Origin: Candidatus Eremiobacterota bacterium
GTDB lineage: Bacteria; Vulcanimicrobiota; CADAWZ01; Ess09-12
DNA: 64,000 bases
Direction of reading: 5' to 3'
NCBI GenBank assembly: GCA_031082125.1
Contig: JAVHLM010000019.1
Location: 1-64,000, forward strand
The notes below the pieces were generated by a model. The model saw only the letters and a program-made list of their open reading frames with translations, was not told the origin of the DNA and did no database searches. Below are positions 16,922 to 25,339 of the stretch, one piece after another. Position numbers and translations under genes: made by a program. Position 1 is the stretch's first letter. Each line of letters begins with the position of its first letter.

Positions 16922-18365
16922 CCTGCTTTTGTTGCTTCTCATAGGAGTGCTCCTCTGCTCCCTTTCCTGCAGCCGCAGGCCGGAAACAGCAGAAAAAAGC
17001 CCAGAGAGCCACGAGATCCATGCACAGCACTCTGAAAGTGAAACTCATGAGGCTGGCACCATCGTCCTCACGGAAGAGCAGGTGAAGACGGCAGGCGTTG
17101 TGACTTCAAGGGTTTCTCATGAGCTGGTGAAGGACAGGGTTGCCATCACTGGCGAGCTTGAAGCGGTGCCGCAGCGGACGGTAAGAATCACCTCCAGGCT
17201 CTCGGGAAAAGTGGTGAGCCTCATGGTCCAGGAAGGAGACTCTGTGCAGGCCGGGTCGCCTCTCGCCGTGCTCGAGAGCGTTGAGCTTGCCCAGGCTGAC
17301 GCTTCCTTTCACCAGGCCGAGACAGAGTTTGAAACTGCAAAGAAGAATTATGAGCGCGTCAAGGCCATGGCAAGCCTGGGGTCGTACAGCAAGTCCGCCC
17401 TCGAGGAGGCAAAAAACAACGCCGCCTCGGCCCGTGCAGAACTCGAAGGGGCAAGGGCCAACGTCCTTATGATCCAGAAGCAGTATGAGCGCGTGAAAGA
17501 GCTCCAGGCGGCAGGCATCGCCGCAAGGAAAGACCTGGAAAAGGCTGAAGCCGACCTGATCAAGGCCAGGGCCGACGTAGAGAGCGCCAGGGTGAAGGCC
17601 GAATCTGCCTCGTCGCGGCTTGCAAGGGAGGAGCTTATGTACCGTAAAGGCTATCTGAGCTCCAAGGAGGTCACGGAAGCCGAACAGGCTTACCGCGATG
17701 CCCTTTCAAAATACCGGTCCACAAAAAACATGCTCACCATCCTGGGAGTGAGCGAGGAAAACCACGGGAGAGCCTTCACCATAACCTCGCCTCTTTCCGG
17801 GGTGGTCACTGCGCTGCAGATAACCCAGGGCGAAGCCATTGTCCCCACGACGCCGCTGATGACCGTCATTGATCCCCGCACGCTCTGGCTCATGGCCGAT
17901 GTGTACGAAAAGGATCTCCCGAAGGTTAAAATGGGCGCCCGGGCAGTCTTCACCGTAAGCGCCTACCCTGACAGGGCCTTTTACGGGAGGGTCTCTTACC
18001 TGAGCCCCTCGATGGACCAGAAGACCAGGACCGTAAAGGCCCGCATCCAGGTGCCTAACGACGAAAAGAAGCTCAAGGTGCACATGTTTGCCAAGGGCTC
18101 AATCACCATAGATTCAAGGAAAAAGGCCATCATCATCCCCAAAGACGCGGTACAGCACCAGGAAAACGCACAAATCATCTATATCCGGAAGGAAGCTCCC
18201 GGCACCTTTCTCCCCCGCCAGGTGAAGACCGGCGAGGAGTACGACGGGAATATCGAGATCCTTGAGGGATTAAGCGATGGCGAGGACGTGGTGACCAAGG
18301 GGAGCTTCACTCTCAAAAGCGAGGCCAAAAAGGCAACAATGGAAGGCGACGGGTGCGAACATTGA
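16908..18365 (+). CDS. periplasmic adaptor (CusB/CzcB-like, HlyD family) lipoprotein
   Basis: The protein has 485 residues from the ATG at 16908, behind AAAGGA and inside the end of the TolC-like gene. The N-terminus ends in LLCSLSC, a lipobox-like signal, followed by a His/Glu-rich segment (HEIHAQHSESETHE) that could bind metal. Next come a lipoyl/barrel-sandwich half (GKVVSLMVQEGDSV), a long helical hairpin, and the second half with SPLSGVVTALQITQGE. It links the RND pump to the outer-membrane channel. Unusually, the hairpin is long, with repeated Ala/Glu/Lys heptads. Confidence 0.88.
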   Translation: MKKNSLLLLLLIGVLLCSLSCSRRPETAEKSPESHEIHAQHSESETHEAGTIVLTEEQVKTAGVVTSRVSHELVKDRVAITGELEAVPQRTVRITSRLSGKVVSLMVQEGDSVQAGSPLAVLESVELAQADASFHQAETEFETAKKNYERVKAMASLGSYSKSALEEAKNNAASARAELEGARANVLMIQKQYERVKELQAAGIAARKDLEKAEADLIKARADVESARVKAESASSRLAREELMYRKGYLSSKEVTEAEQAYRDALSKYRSTKNMLTILGVSEENHGRAFTITSPLSGVVTALQITQGEAIVPTTPLMTVIDPRTLWLMADVYEKDLPKVKMGARAVFTVSAYPDRAFYGRVSYLSPSMDQKTRTVKARIQVPNDEKKLKVHMFAKGSITIDSRKKAIIIPKDAVQHQENAQIIYIRKEAPGTFLPRQVKTGEEYDGNIEILEGLSDGEDVVTKGSFTLKSEAKKATMEGDGCEH

Positions 18366-18383
18366 AAAAGGAGCCTCGGGGCA

Positions 18384-21300
18384 ATGCTTGAAAAGATCAT
18401 TTTTTTCTGCCTCTCGCAGCGGTGGCTCATGGTTTTCGTGGCGCTCCTGCTTGTCGCTCTGGGAGCCTATTCAATCGCGAGCCTGTCCACCGACGCCTTT
18501 CCCGACGTGACTGGCGTGCAGGTGGAGATAATCAGCAAGGTGGCGGGGAAATCCCCCCCCGAGCTGGAGCGTACCATCACGACACCGCTGGAGATTGCCC
18601 TCCGGGGTATACCGGGACTTACCCTTATCCGCTCTGTCTCCAGGCCCGGCATCTCGGTCATCACGGCCGTCTTCGAGGAAAAGACCGACATCTATTTCGC
18701 GCGGAGCCAGGTCCTCGAGCGCCTCATCGAAGCCAAGGACGAGCTTCCCGCAGGAACGGAAACCTCCCTGGGACCCATTTCGACGGCCATGGGAGAGATT
18801 TACCAGTATACCCTCGAGGACGCCTCGGAAAGGAAAGGCACTGAAACAGCAGGAGAGCGCCTTATGAGGCTCAGGACTCTCCAGGACTGGGTAATCTCAC
18901 CGGTGCTCAAGAACGTCAGGGGAGTGAGCGAGATTGATCCCTTCGGCGGCGCAATCAAGCAGTACCAGGTCATCATCAACCCCGATAAGCTGAAAAAATA
19001 CGGCCTGTCACTGCGCAGCGTCTATGAGGCCATCGAGAGCAACAACTCCGATGTGGGCGGCGAGTTTATCGAGGAAGGCGACGAAGCCTACCTCGTGAGG
19101 GGCACCGGGCTTGTGCAGAGCCTTGAGGATATAAGAAACATCACCCTTGCAAGCGAGGCCGGTGCTCACGTGCTTATAAGCGACGTGGCGGAAGTGAAAG
19201 AGGGCGAAGCGGTGCGGCACGGTGCGGCAATAAAGGACGGAAAAGGCGAGATCGTAGGGGCAAGCGTCCTGATGCTCCAAGGGGGCAACAGCAGGCTCGT
19301 CGTGAAAGCAGTCAAGGAAAAAGTGAAGGAAATCAACGAAGGGGGCCTTCTCCCCGAAGGAGTCTCAATCAGGCCTTACTATGACCGCTCCGAAATAGTA
19401 AAAGAGGCAAGCCACACTCTTGGAAAGGCGCTCATTGAGGGAATCATCCTTATCGTTATCGTGCTTTACTTCTTCCTCAGGACCTTCAGGGGCCCTTTCA
19501 TAATTATCACCGCCATGCTCCTTTCCATGCTCGGCGCCGCCGCCGTGATGAAGCTTGCCGGGATGACGGCAAACCTCATGACTCTCGGGGGCCTCATCAT
19601 CTCCCTTGGTATGATCATCGACTCGGCCATCATACAGACAGAGAATGTGCAGCGCCACCTCACGGGGAAAGAAGCAGAAAGCATTGGCGAGAAGCTCTGC
19701 ATCGTCCAGAAAGCCGTCCTGGAGGTAAGGAAACCGAGCATCCTTGGCGAGCTCATCATTGCCCTCACCTTCCTCCCCATCCTGGCCCTCGAGGGGATGG
19801 AGGGAAAAATGTTCACCCCGCTGGCCGTCACGGTCTTTATTGCCCTTATGGTATCCCTCTTCCTCTCGGTGTTCATAATCCCCGTCATCTGCCTCCTGGC
19901 CCTGAAGCCTCTCAAGGAATCAAGCAACGCCCTGATGGATTCCCTCAGAAGAGCTTACGGCTCAGTGCTCACCTGGTGCCTTTCCCGGCCAAGGCTCCTG
20001 ATTTTCGCCGCCCTGGCGCTCATGGCGGCAAGCATTGCCCTTATCCCCTTCGTGGGCACTGAGTTTCTCCCAGTCATGGATGAAGGGGCCTTTGATATGG
20101 ACAGCGTCCTGCTGCCGGGCACATCCCTCTCAAAGTCCATCGAGGTGAACAGCAAGGTCCAGGAGATTGTGAAGGGCTTCCCCGAGCTTGATACGGTCGT
20201 TTCAAAGCTGGGATGGTCCGGCACGGGGATCGGGGCGAAAGACATGGACAGCGGCGCCTCAGTGGGGAAACTGAAGCCCCGCCATGAATGGAAAAATGCG
20301 AAAACCAGGGAAGAGCTCATGGATAAAATGAGAGACGCCCTCGCAAAGCTGCCGGGAGTCCTTGTGAGCTTCAGCCAGCCCATCCAGTGCAGGATCGACG
20401 AGCTTGTTGCAGGTACCAAGTCGCAGGTAGTCATTAAGCTCTTCGGGAGCGACCTGAATACGCTTGAAAAGGTGGCAAGCGATATAACCCGTGAGATCTC
20501 CGGCGTGAAGGGCACAAAGGATCTTATCATGGAGCAGGTAAAGGGGCAGCAGTATATCATCATAAGGAGCAACAGGGCAAAAATGGCCCAGTTTGGCATC
20601 AATGTGAGGGATATCCAGGACATCGTGGAGATCGCCGTGGGGGGAAAAGCCGCCGGAAAATTTTACGAGGGGACTACGTATTTTGACATCGCGGTGCGGT
20701 GCGACGAAAAGAGCCGCAATGACATCAAGGTCATCGGAAGCCTCCCCGTTGACGTGCCGGGACAGGAATTCAAGGTCCCCCTCAAAGAGGTCGCTGATAT
20801 CGTCCAGGAGGAGGGGCCCGTGCAGATAAGCCATGAGAACGGGCAGAGAAAGATCCTCATCCAGTGCAACATCTCGGGCAGGGACATCGGGAGCTTTGTA
20901 AGGGAATGCAGGGCACGGATAAAAGAAAAGGTAGCAATCCCTGCAGGGTATTACCTTGAATGGGGCGGCCAGTTTGAAAACCAGGAAAAGGCCTTCAAAA
21001 AGCTTTCCCTCATCGTGCCGGTGGCTGTTTGCATCATTTTCCTTCTCCTCTTTGCCACCTTTGGCTCCCTCAGGATGGCTCTCCTGGTCCTCCTCACCCT
21101 TCCCTGCGCCCTCATCGGCGGCGTCTTCGCCCTTTTCATCTCGGGGTCCTACCTTTCCGTCCCTGCTTCCATAGGATTTATTGCCCTCTTTGGCATCGCG
21201 GTGCTGAACGGCCTCGTGCTGATGAGCTCAATCAACCAGTTGAGAGAAGAAGGCCTCCCCCCCCCTGAGGCCATCCAGAAGGGCTGTGAGACGAGGATCC

Positions 21301-21515
21301 GCCCCGTGCTCATGACGGCAGGGATTGCCGTCTTCAGCCTCATCCCCCTTCTTTTCTCCACGGGACCCGGCTCCGAGGTGCAGAAGCCTCTGGCCATTGT
21401 CGTCGTGGGAGGCCTTATCACCTCGACGTTCATGTCGGTGTTCCTTCTCCCCGTGCTCTACCAGACATTCATTGGAAGGGATGGGGAGTCTGCGCCGGCC
21501 TGCAGCGGGGATTGA
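18384..21515 (+). CDS. heavy-metal efflux RND transporter (CusA/CzcA family)
   Basis: The 1043-residue protein has the full HME-RND length, with two blocks of transmembrane helices and large periplasmic loops. In TM4 the segment is SLGMIIDSAIIQTEN. The Asp equivalent to CzcA Asp408 and the following Glu are kept, while the residue matching CzcA Asp402 is Ser. That is closer to monovalent (CusA-like) exporters than to Zn/Co/Cd ones. The pore region reads FSQPIQCRIDELVAG, with a Cys where Met or Glu is common. Substrate is therefore a soft metal, but Cu/Ag is not proven. It is driven by the proton gradient in the inner membrane. Confidence 0.92.
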   Translation: MLEKIIFFCLSQRWLMVFVALLLVALGAYSIASLSTDAFPDVTGVQVEIISKVAGKSPPELERTITTPLEIALRGIPGLTLIRSVSRPGISVITAVFEEKTDIYFARSQVLERLIEAKDELPAGTETSLGPISTAMGEIYQYTLEDASERKGTETAGERLMRLRTLQDWVISPVLKNVRGVSEIDPFGGAIKQYQVIINPDKLKKYGLSLRSVYEAIESNNSDVGGEFIEEGDEAYLVRGTGLVQSLEDIRNITLASEAGAHVLISDVAEVKEGEAVRHGAAIKDGKGEIVGASVLMLQGGNSRLVVKAVKEKVKEINEGGLLPEGVSIRPYYDRSEIVKEASHTLGKALIEGIILIVIVLYFFLRTFRGPFIIITAMLLSMLGAAAVMKLAGMTANLMTLGGLIISLGMIIDSAIIQTENVQRHLTGKEAESIGEKLCIVQKAVLEVRKPSILGELIIALTFLPILALEGMEGKMFTPLAVTVFIALMVSLFLSVFIIPVICLLALKPLKESSNALMDSLRRAYGSVLTWCLSRPRLLIFAALALMAASIALIPFVGTEFLPVMDEGAFDMDSVLLPGTSLSKSIEVNSKVQEIVKGFPELDTVVSKLGWSGTGIGAKDMDSGASVGKLKPRHEWKNAKTREELMDKMRDALAKLPGVLVSFSQPIQCRIDELVAGTKSQVVIKLFGSDLNTLEKVASDITREISGVKGTKDLIMEQVKGQQYIIIRSNRAKMAQFGINVRDIQDIVEIAVGGKAAGKFYEGTTYFDIAVRCDEKSRNDIKVIGSLPVDVPGQEFKVPLKEVADIVQEEGPVQISHENGQRKILIQCNISGRDIGSFVRECRARIKEKVAIPAGYYLEWGGQFENQEKAFKKLSLIVPVAVCIIFLLLFATFGSLRMALLVLLTLPCALIGGVFALFISGSYLSVPASIGFIALFGIAVLNGLVLMSSINQLREEGLPPPEAIQKGCETRIRPVLMTAGIAVFSLIPLLFSTGPGSEVQKPLAIVVVGGLITSTFMSVFLLPVLYQTFIGRDGESAPACSGD

Positions 21516-21557
21516 CCTGAGAAGGAGAAAGAGGCGGGCACTCAGAAAAAGGTTACC

Positions 21558-22322
21558 ATGAAGCTCGGATTTCCTAACAATCCCAAGAGATGCCTTGCAA
21601 AAGAGATTGAATGGATAGGCAGCCACGGCTTTGATTTCGTGGACCTCTTCCTGGAGGAGAGCGCCACGACGCCTGATAAAATAGACTGCCCGAAGATCAG
21701 CGATCTCCTCCTGAAATATAACCTGGAGAGAGTGGGCCACACGGCATGGTATCTGCCCATCGGGTCGCCCATGAGGACCATCCGCGAGGCGGCGGTAAAA
21801 GAGGCTGCCCGCTATTTTGAGGTCTTCCAGAAACTTGGTGTGCGCCTGGTGACTATTCACGCCCACTGGCCCGGCGGCGGCTTCAGCGTGAAAGAAGGGC
21901 TCGCCTTCCAGTCCGAGACCCTCAGGAAGCTCGTAAAAACAGCGAAGGATTACCATTTATCTCTTATGTACGAGCCCGTGGACACTTCTGAGGACAAAGT
22001 GCAGAACGTGACAGCCCTCCTCAACGAAGTCGATGGCCTCCTCTTCCATCTGGACATCGGCCATGCAAACCTCTGGGGCAGGAAGCCCGGCGAGTTCATC
22101 AAGGCCCTTCATGGGAAGCTTGTCCATGTCCATCTCCATGACAACACAAGGAACATGGACCTCCACCTCCCCATGGGCTGCGGCACCGTGGACTGGGAGG
22201 ACACTCTGAAAACGCTGAAATATTACTACGACGGCACTATCACCATAGAGGTCTTTTCCCGCGACAGGGACTACGCTCTCCTCACCAGGGACAAGGTGAG
22301 GAAGCTGTGGGAACGCTTCTAG
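21558..22322 (+). CDS. sugar-phosphate isomerase/epimerase-like TIM barrel
   Basis: The 254-residue protein belongs to the xylose-isomerase-like/AP-endonuclease-2 superfamily. Metal-ligand strands are seen as TIHAHWPGG, LMYEPVD, LDIGHANLWG and VHVHLHDN, and the terminal TIEVFS. These are typical divalent-metal sites. The gene lies 42 nt after the RND gene and may be cotranscribed, but it has no obvious functional tie to efflux. The substrate is unknown. Confidence 0.75.
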   Translation: MKLGFPNNPKRCLAKEIEWIGSHGFDFVDLFLEESATTPDKIDCPKISDLLLKYNLERVGHTAWYLPIGSPMRTIREAAVKEAARYFEVFQKLGVRLVTIHAHWPGGGFSVKEGLAFQSETLRKLVKTAKDYHLSLMYEPVDTSEDKVQNVTALLNEVDGLLFHLDIGHANLWGRKPGEFIKALHGKLVHVHLHDNTRNMDLHLPMGCGTVDWEDTLKTLKYYYDGTITIEVFSRDRDYALLTRDKVRKLWERF

Positions 22323-22324
22323 CC

Positions 22325-23389
22325 TCACACATTGAACATGATGTGGACTATCTCGCCGTCCCTCACCTCGTACGTTTTTCCCTCGAGCCTCAGCTTCCCG
22401 GCTTTCCGCGCTTCCTGGAGCGACCCGAAGTGGAGGAACTGGTCGTGCTCAATGACCTCGGCCCTGATGAAGCCCCTGGCAAGGTCGCTGTGAATGGTCC
22501 CTGCCGCGTCGAGTGCCGTGCCGCCGCGCCTGACCTTCCAGGCCCGGCACTCATCTTCGCCAATGGTGAAAAAGGTGATGAGACTGAGGCGCTCGTAAGC
22601 TGCCCTGATAACCCTGTACCTTCCATGCTCGGCGATGCCGAACTCCTGGAGGTACTTTTCCCGGTCCCCGGGCTCCATCAAAGCTATCTCCGATTCAAGC
22701 TGCCCGTTGAGGGCAATGACAGGCGAAGGGTCATCCCATGTGGCAAGGTGGCCCTTCACTTCCTCTTCGAGAGCCTTCACCGCCGAAGGTGTGGTGTTTT
22801 CATGGCAGTTGATCACGTAGCAGAAGGGCTTGAGGGAGAGAAGGCTGAAATTGTTGAGGTGAGCTTCCTCCTCGCGGTCAAAGGTCATCCCGTAAAGGAA
22901 TTTCTCGGCTTCAAGGAGAGGCTCAATCCTCTCCAGCATGTCCATCTCTTTCTGCTTCTGGGCCTTCTGCGCCGAGATCTGGATCTCCCTCTCGAGGCGC
23001 TCCTTTCTCTTGGCGATAAGGTCCAGGTCGCTGATCAGGAGCTCGAGCCTCACCTTCTTCAATTCGGAGACCAGTTCTCCGGCCGAGGAGGTCCTGTAGG
23101 CCCCGAGCACGCAGACCATGGCGCTCGCGGTCTTCATGGTGTCGAAGAGGGCAATCCTGTCCTGCTTCACCGGTGTCTCAAGGGGGGCCGAATCAATGAA
23201 GTTGACGTTGGCATAGACAGTCTTCTCGGGCCTGCAGACCTCGGAAAGAGCATCAAGACGGCGGTCCGGCACGTTCACGACGCCGACGGCGCCGCGGTGA
23301 TGGCCTCCTTCCGGCGCCACAGTGCCGGTGAAAGATGTGAAAAGAGTTGATTTTCCCGATGCGGAGAGTCCGACAAGTACTATGTTCAT
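22325..23389 (-). CDS. divergent YchF/OLA1-like GTPase
   Basis: The 354-residue protein has the YchF layout: an N-terminal P-loop domain, a central coiled-coil insertion (about 120-170) and a C-terminal TGS-like domain with ECRAWKVRRGGTALDAAGTIHSDLARGF. It departs from YchF in nucleotide motifs: the P-loop is GLSASGKST instead of the usual GxPNVGKST, the G3 region reads FIDSAP, and G4 reads INCHE. It may be a paralogue with altered nucleotide use. It ends 2 nt from the convergent isomerase gene. Confidence 0.7.
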   Translation of the reverse strand: MNIVLVGLSASGKSTLFTSFTGTVAPEGGHHRGAVGVVNVPDRRLDALSEVCRPEKTVYANVNFIDSAPLETPVKQDRIALFDTMKTASAMVCVLGAYRTSSAGELVSELKKVRLELLISDLDLIAKRKERLEREIQISAQKAQKQKEMDMLERIEPLLEAEKFLYGMTFDREEEAHLNNFSLLSLKPFCYVINCHENTTPSAVKALEEEVKGHLATWDDPSPVIALNGQLESEIALMEPGDREKYLQEFGIAEHGRYRVIRAAYERLSLITFFTIGEDECRAWKVRRGGTALDAAGTIHSDLARGFIRAEVIEHDQFLHFGSLQEARKAGKLRLEGKTYEVRDGEIVHIMFNV

Positions 23390-23620
23390 GGCAGGGTTTC
23401 CTTATAATGATGTACTATACTGACGCACATTATAAACCACCTGAGGCCCAATGTCAAAATCCCCGGATTCGAGAGCTCGTCACCATGGGCCCGTGAGCGG
23501 AAGAGCAGAGCCGATGATCCTGCTGAGATTCCCTGCCGTATCGGGTAAAAAGAGTTTTTCCCCGATTCAGAGGAAAAGAGGGGCGTGACGTGGAACAAGA
23601 GGGCGCTCCAGGAGGAGAAA

Positions 23621-24001
23621 ATGAAAAAAATCAAGCTCGCCCGCCCTGTCCTGCTGCTCTGCCTCGCCCTGTTCCTGTGCGCTTCCCTTGTCTATGCGAT
23701 CACCGCGCCTTCCCGCATAGTGTTCAAAAACAAGAAGAAAGCCGATGTCATCTTCAGCTGTGCAGGCCACAGCAAGAAGTTCGACTGCAGCAAGTGCCAC
23801 CCGGAGCTCTTCGCCATGAAGAGGAACGGGACCGCCTTTACCATGGAGGACATCTCGGCGGGGAAAAAATGCGGCACCTGTCACAACGGCACCGTAAGCT
23901 TCGCGGTGAAGAACTGCGTGAGGTGCCATGTCCCGCCAAAGAAGCCTGCGGTGAAGACCGGATGCCCGGGTGACTGCACGAAATGCACCAAGTGCGAGTG
24001 A
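23621..24001 (+). CDS. c7/c3-type triheme cytochrome with C-terminal Cys cluster
   Basis: The protein has 126 residues from the ATG at 23621, behind GGAGGAG. A signal peptide (to VYA) precedes a compact domain with three CxxCH motifs: CSKCH (56-60), CGTCH (84-88) and CVRCH (99-103). This is the triheme c7/PpcA-like class of periplasmic electron carriers. The last 12 residues add Cys115, Cys119, Cys122 and Cys125 (CxxxCxxCxxC), which is unusual for the family. It precedes a membrane polyferredoxin, with which it probably exchanges electrons. Confidence 0.82.
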   Translation: MKKIKLARPVLLLCLALFLCASLVYAITAPSRIVFKNKKKADVIFSCAGHSKKFDCSKCHPELFAMKRNGTAFTMEDISAGKKCGTCHNGTVSFAVKNCVRCHVPPKKPAVKTGCPGDCTKCTKCE

Positions 24002-24011
24002 CGCCGCTGCA

Positions 24012-25172
24012 ATGACCTATAGAAGGATCGCGCTCCTCAGGCTCCTGTTCCAGCTCTTCTTCCTTGTATTCATTGCGGCCGTCGCGGTGAGAGGCCGCCT
24101 CGGGCAGAGCTTTGACACCTGTGAGAGCATCTGCCCCTTCGGCGGCGCCGAGGGGATGATCTATTTCCTCACGCACAGGCAGTATCTCTGCGTGCTCTCC
24201 TATTACAACGTGGCGCTCTTCATTGCCCTTCTCCTCCTTGCCCTTGCGGCGGGGCGGCTCTTCTGCAGCTATCTCTGCCCCCTCGGCCTTCTCTATGAGA
24301 AGATGAATGCCCTGAGGCTCCGATGGAAAATCAAGGCAAAGCTGCCGCCTCCGGGTGTGGACAGGGCGCTCCAGGCGCTCCGTTATCTTGTTATCGCGGT
24401 CATATTGTATGCGACCTGGAAGATAGGCGACCTGGTCTTCAGGGGCTATGACCCCTTCTTTGCCCTCTTCAGCCTCCACGGCCACGGCATCGCCTGGACC
24501 TCCTACCTGGTGCTGGGGCTCACCGTGGCGGGCGCCCTTTTCATTCCGATGGCATGGTGCCGATACCTCTGTCCCCTCGGGGGCGCCATGGATCTCCCGG
24601 CACTGGTGAAGCTCATAAGAGTCACAAGGGATCGCGGCTCCTGCACCGGGTGCGGAGCCTGCGACAGGACATGCCCTATGGCAATCCCCGTGAGCCGGAG
24701 GGACGAGGTGCGAGAGGTGAACTGCACGCTCTGCCTGCAATGCGCCTCGCACTGCCCGGAGAAAGATGCCCTCCAGGTGAGGGGACCGGTGAAAAGGCCT
24801 GCCGCCTGGGTGCTCCCGGTCCTTGTCCTGGCATTCCTTGTGCTTTCCCATCTCATTGCTCCTCTTTTCCGCGTGCCCACATTGAAAAGCACTTTCAAGC
24901 CCGCCCGTCCTGCAGCAGCGCCCCTGAAGGAGACCGTGTTCACCGTGGAGGGGCTCACCTGCAGGGGAAAGTCCCTGATGCTCTCGGAGAACCTCAGGTA
25001 TCTCCCCGGCATGTATGAGATGGAAACCTACGCCTCGGAGAGAAAGCTTATTGTCCGCTATGACCCTGGCCTCCTCGGGGAGCAGGACATCAGGGAATGC
25101 ATCGAGGGGACGATGAGGGACCCGGAGACGGGGGAGGAGGCAGCGCCCTTCAGGGTCCTGAGGGCCCGCTAG
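24012..25172 (+). CDS. NapH/NosR-like membrane polyferredoxin with C-terminal HMA-like domain
   Basis: The protein has 386 residues from the ATG at 24012; a GTG at 23970 would overlap the cytochrome. Several transmembrane helices carry two CSYLCPLG/CRYLCPLG motifs. Two [4Fe-4S] motifs follow (CTGCGACDRTCP and CTLCLQCASHCP). After another helix, residues about 315-380 look like a heavy-metal-associated ferredoxin-like fold, but with only one Cys in the place of CxxC. Such proteins move electrons between quinol, cytoplasm and periplasm. The cytochrome upstream is its likely partner. Confidence 0.8.
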   Translation: MTYRRIALLRLLFQLFFLVFIAAVAVRGRLGQSFDTCESICPFGGAEGMIYFLTHRQYLCVLSYYNVALFIALLLLALAAGRLFCSYLCPLGLLYEKMNALRLRWKIKAKLPPPGVDRALQALRYLVIAVILYATWKIGDLVFRGYDPFFALFSLHGHGIAWTSYLVLGLTVAGALFIPMAWCRYLCPLGGAMDLPALVKLIRVTRDRGSCTGCGACDRTCPMAIPVSRRDEVREVNCTLCLQCASHCPEKDALQVRGPVKRPAAWVLPVLVLAFLVLSHLIAPLFRVPTLKSTFKPARPAAAPLKETVFTVEGLTCRGKSLMLSENLRYLPGMYEMETYASERKLIVRYDPGLLGEQDIRECIEGTMRDPETGEEAAPFRVLRAR

Positions 25173-25275
25173 CCGCGCTTCGCCGCGGGAGGCTCAGCCG
25201 ACAATACTGCTCCTGATGCGCTCGCAGAGGTCCGCCAGGCATTTTGAAAAACTCTATGCGGTCCCGTTTATGGGC

Positions 25276-25304
25276 TTGCGATAAATGTTACTTTAGAGTA
25301 TAAT
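25276..25304 (+). promoter_or_regulatory. promoter of the ATPase gene
   Basis: TTGCGA (25276-25281), a 17-nt spacer and TATAAT (25299-25304). The -10 box lies in the middle of a 31-bp near-palindrome. The gene's ATG is 35 nt downstream, after an 8-G run. Confidence 0.65.
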
Positions 25305-25317
25305 ACTCATGAGTAAC
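25287..25317. promoter_or_regulatory. 31-bp near-palindrome over the -10 box
   Basis: Arms of 15 bases around one central A match at 12 of 15 positions; the outer GTTACT/AGTAAC and the inner GAGTAT/ATACTC are perfect. It covers the -10 region of the ATPase promoter and so probably is an operator. Confidence 0.6.
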
Positions 25318-25339
25318 TTTGTTGGGGGGGGACGCTTCC

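Noticed and set aside
22307-23350. Long plus-strand frame of 347 codons over the YchF-like gene
   Set aside because: It is the antisense shadow of a clearly conserved GTPase; its translation has no recognisable domain.
23838-24851. 337-codon minus-strand frame over the polyferredoxin
   Set aside because: Shadow of a gene with complete Fe-S motifs.
25173-25188. CCGCG/CGCGG stem after the polyferredoxin gene
   Set aside because: Only five base pairs and no T-tract; too weak to call a terminator.
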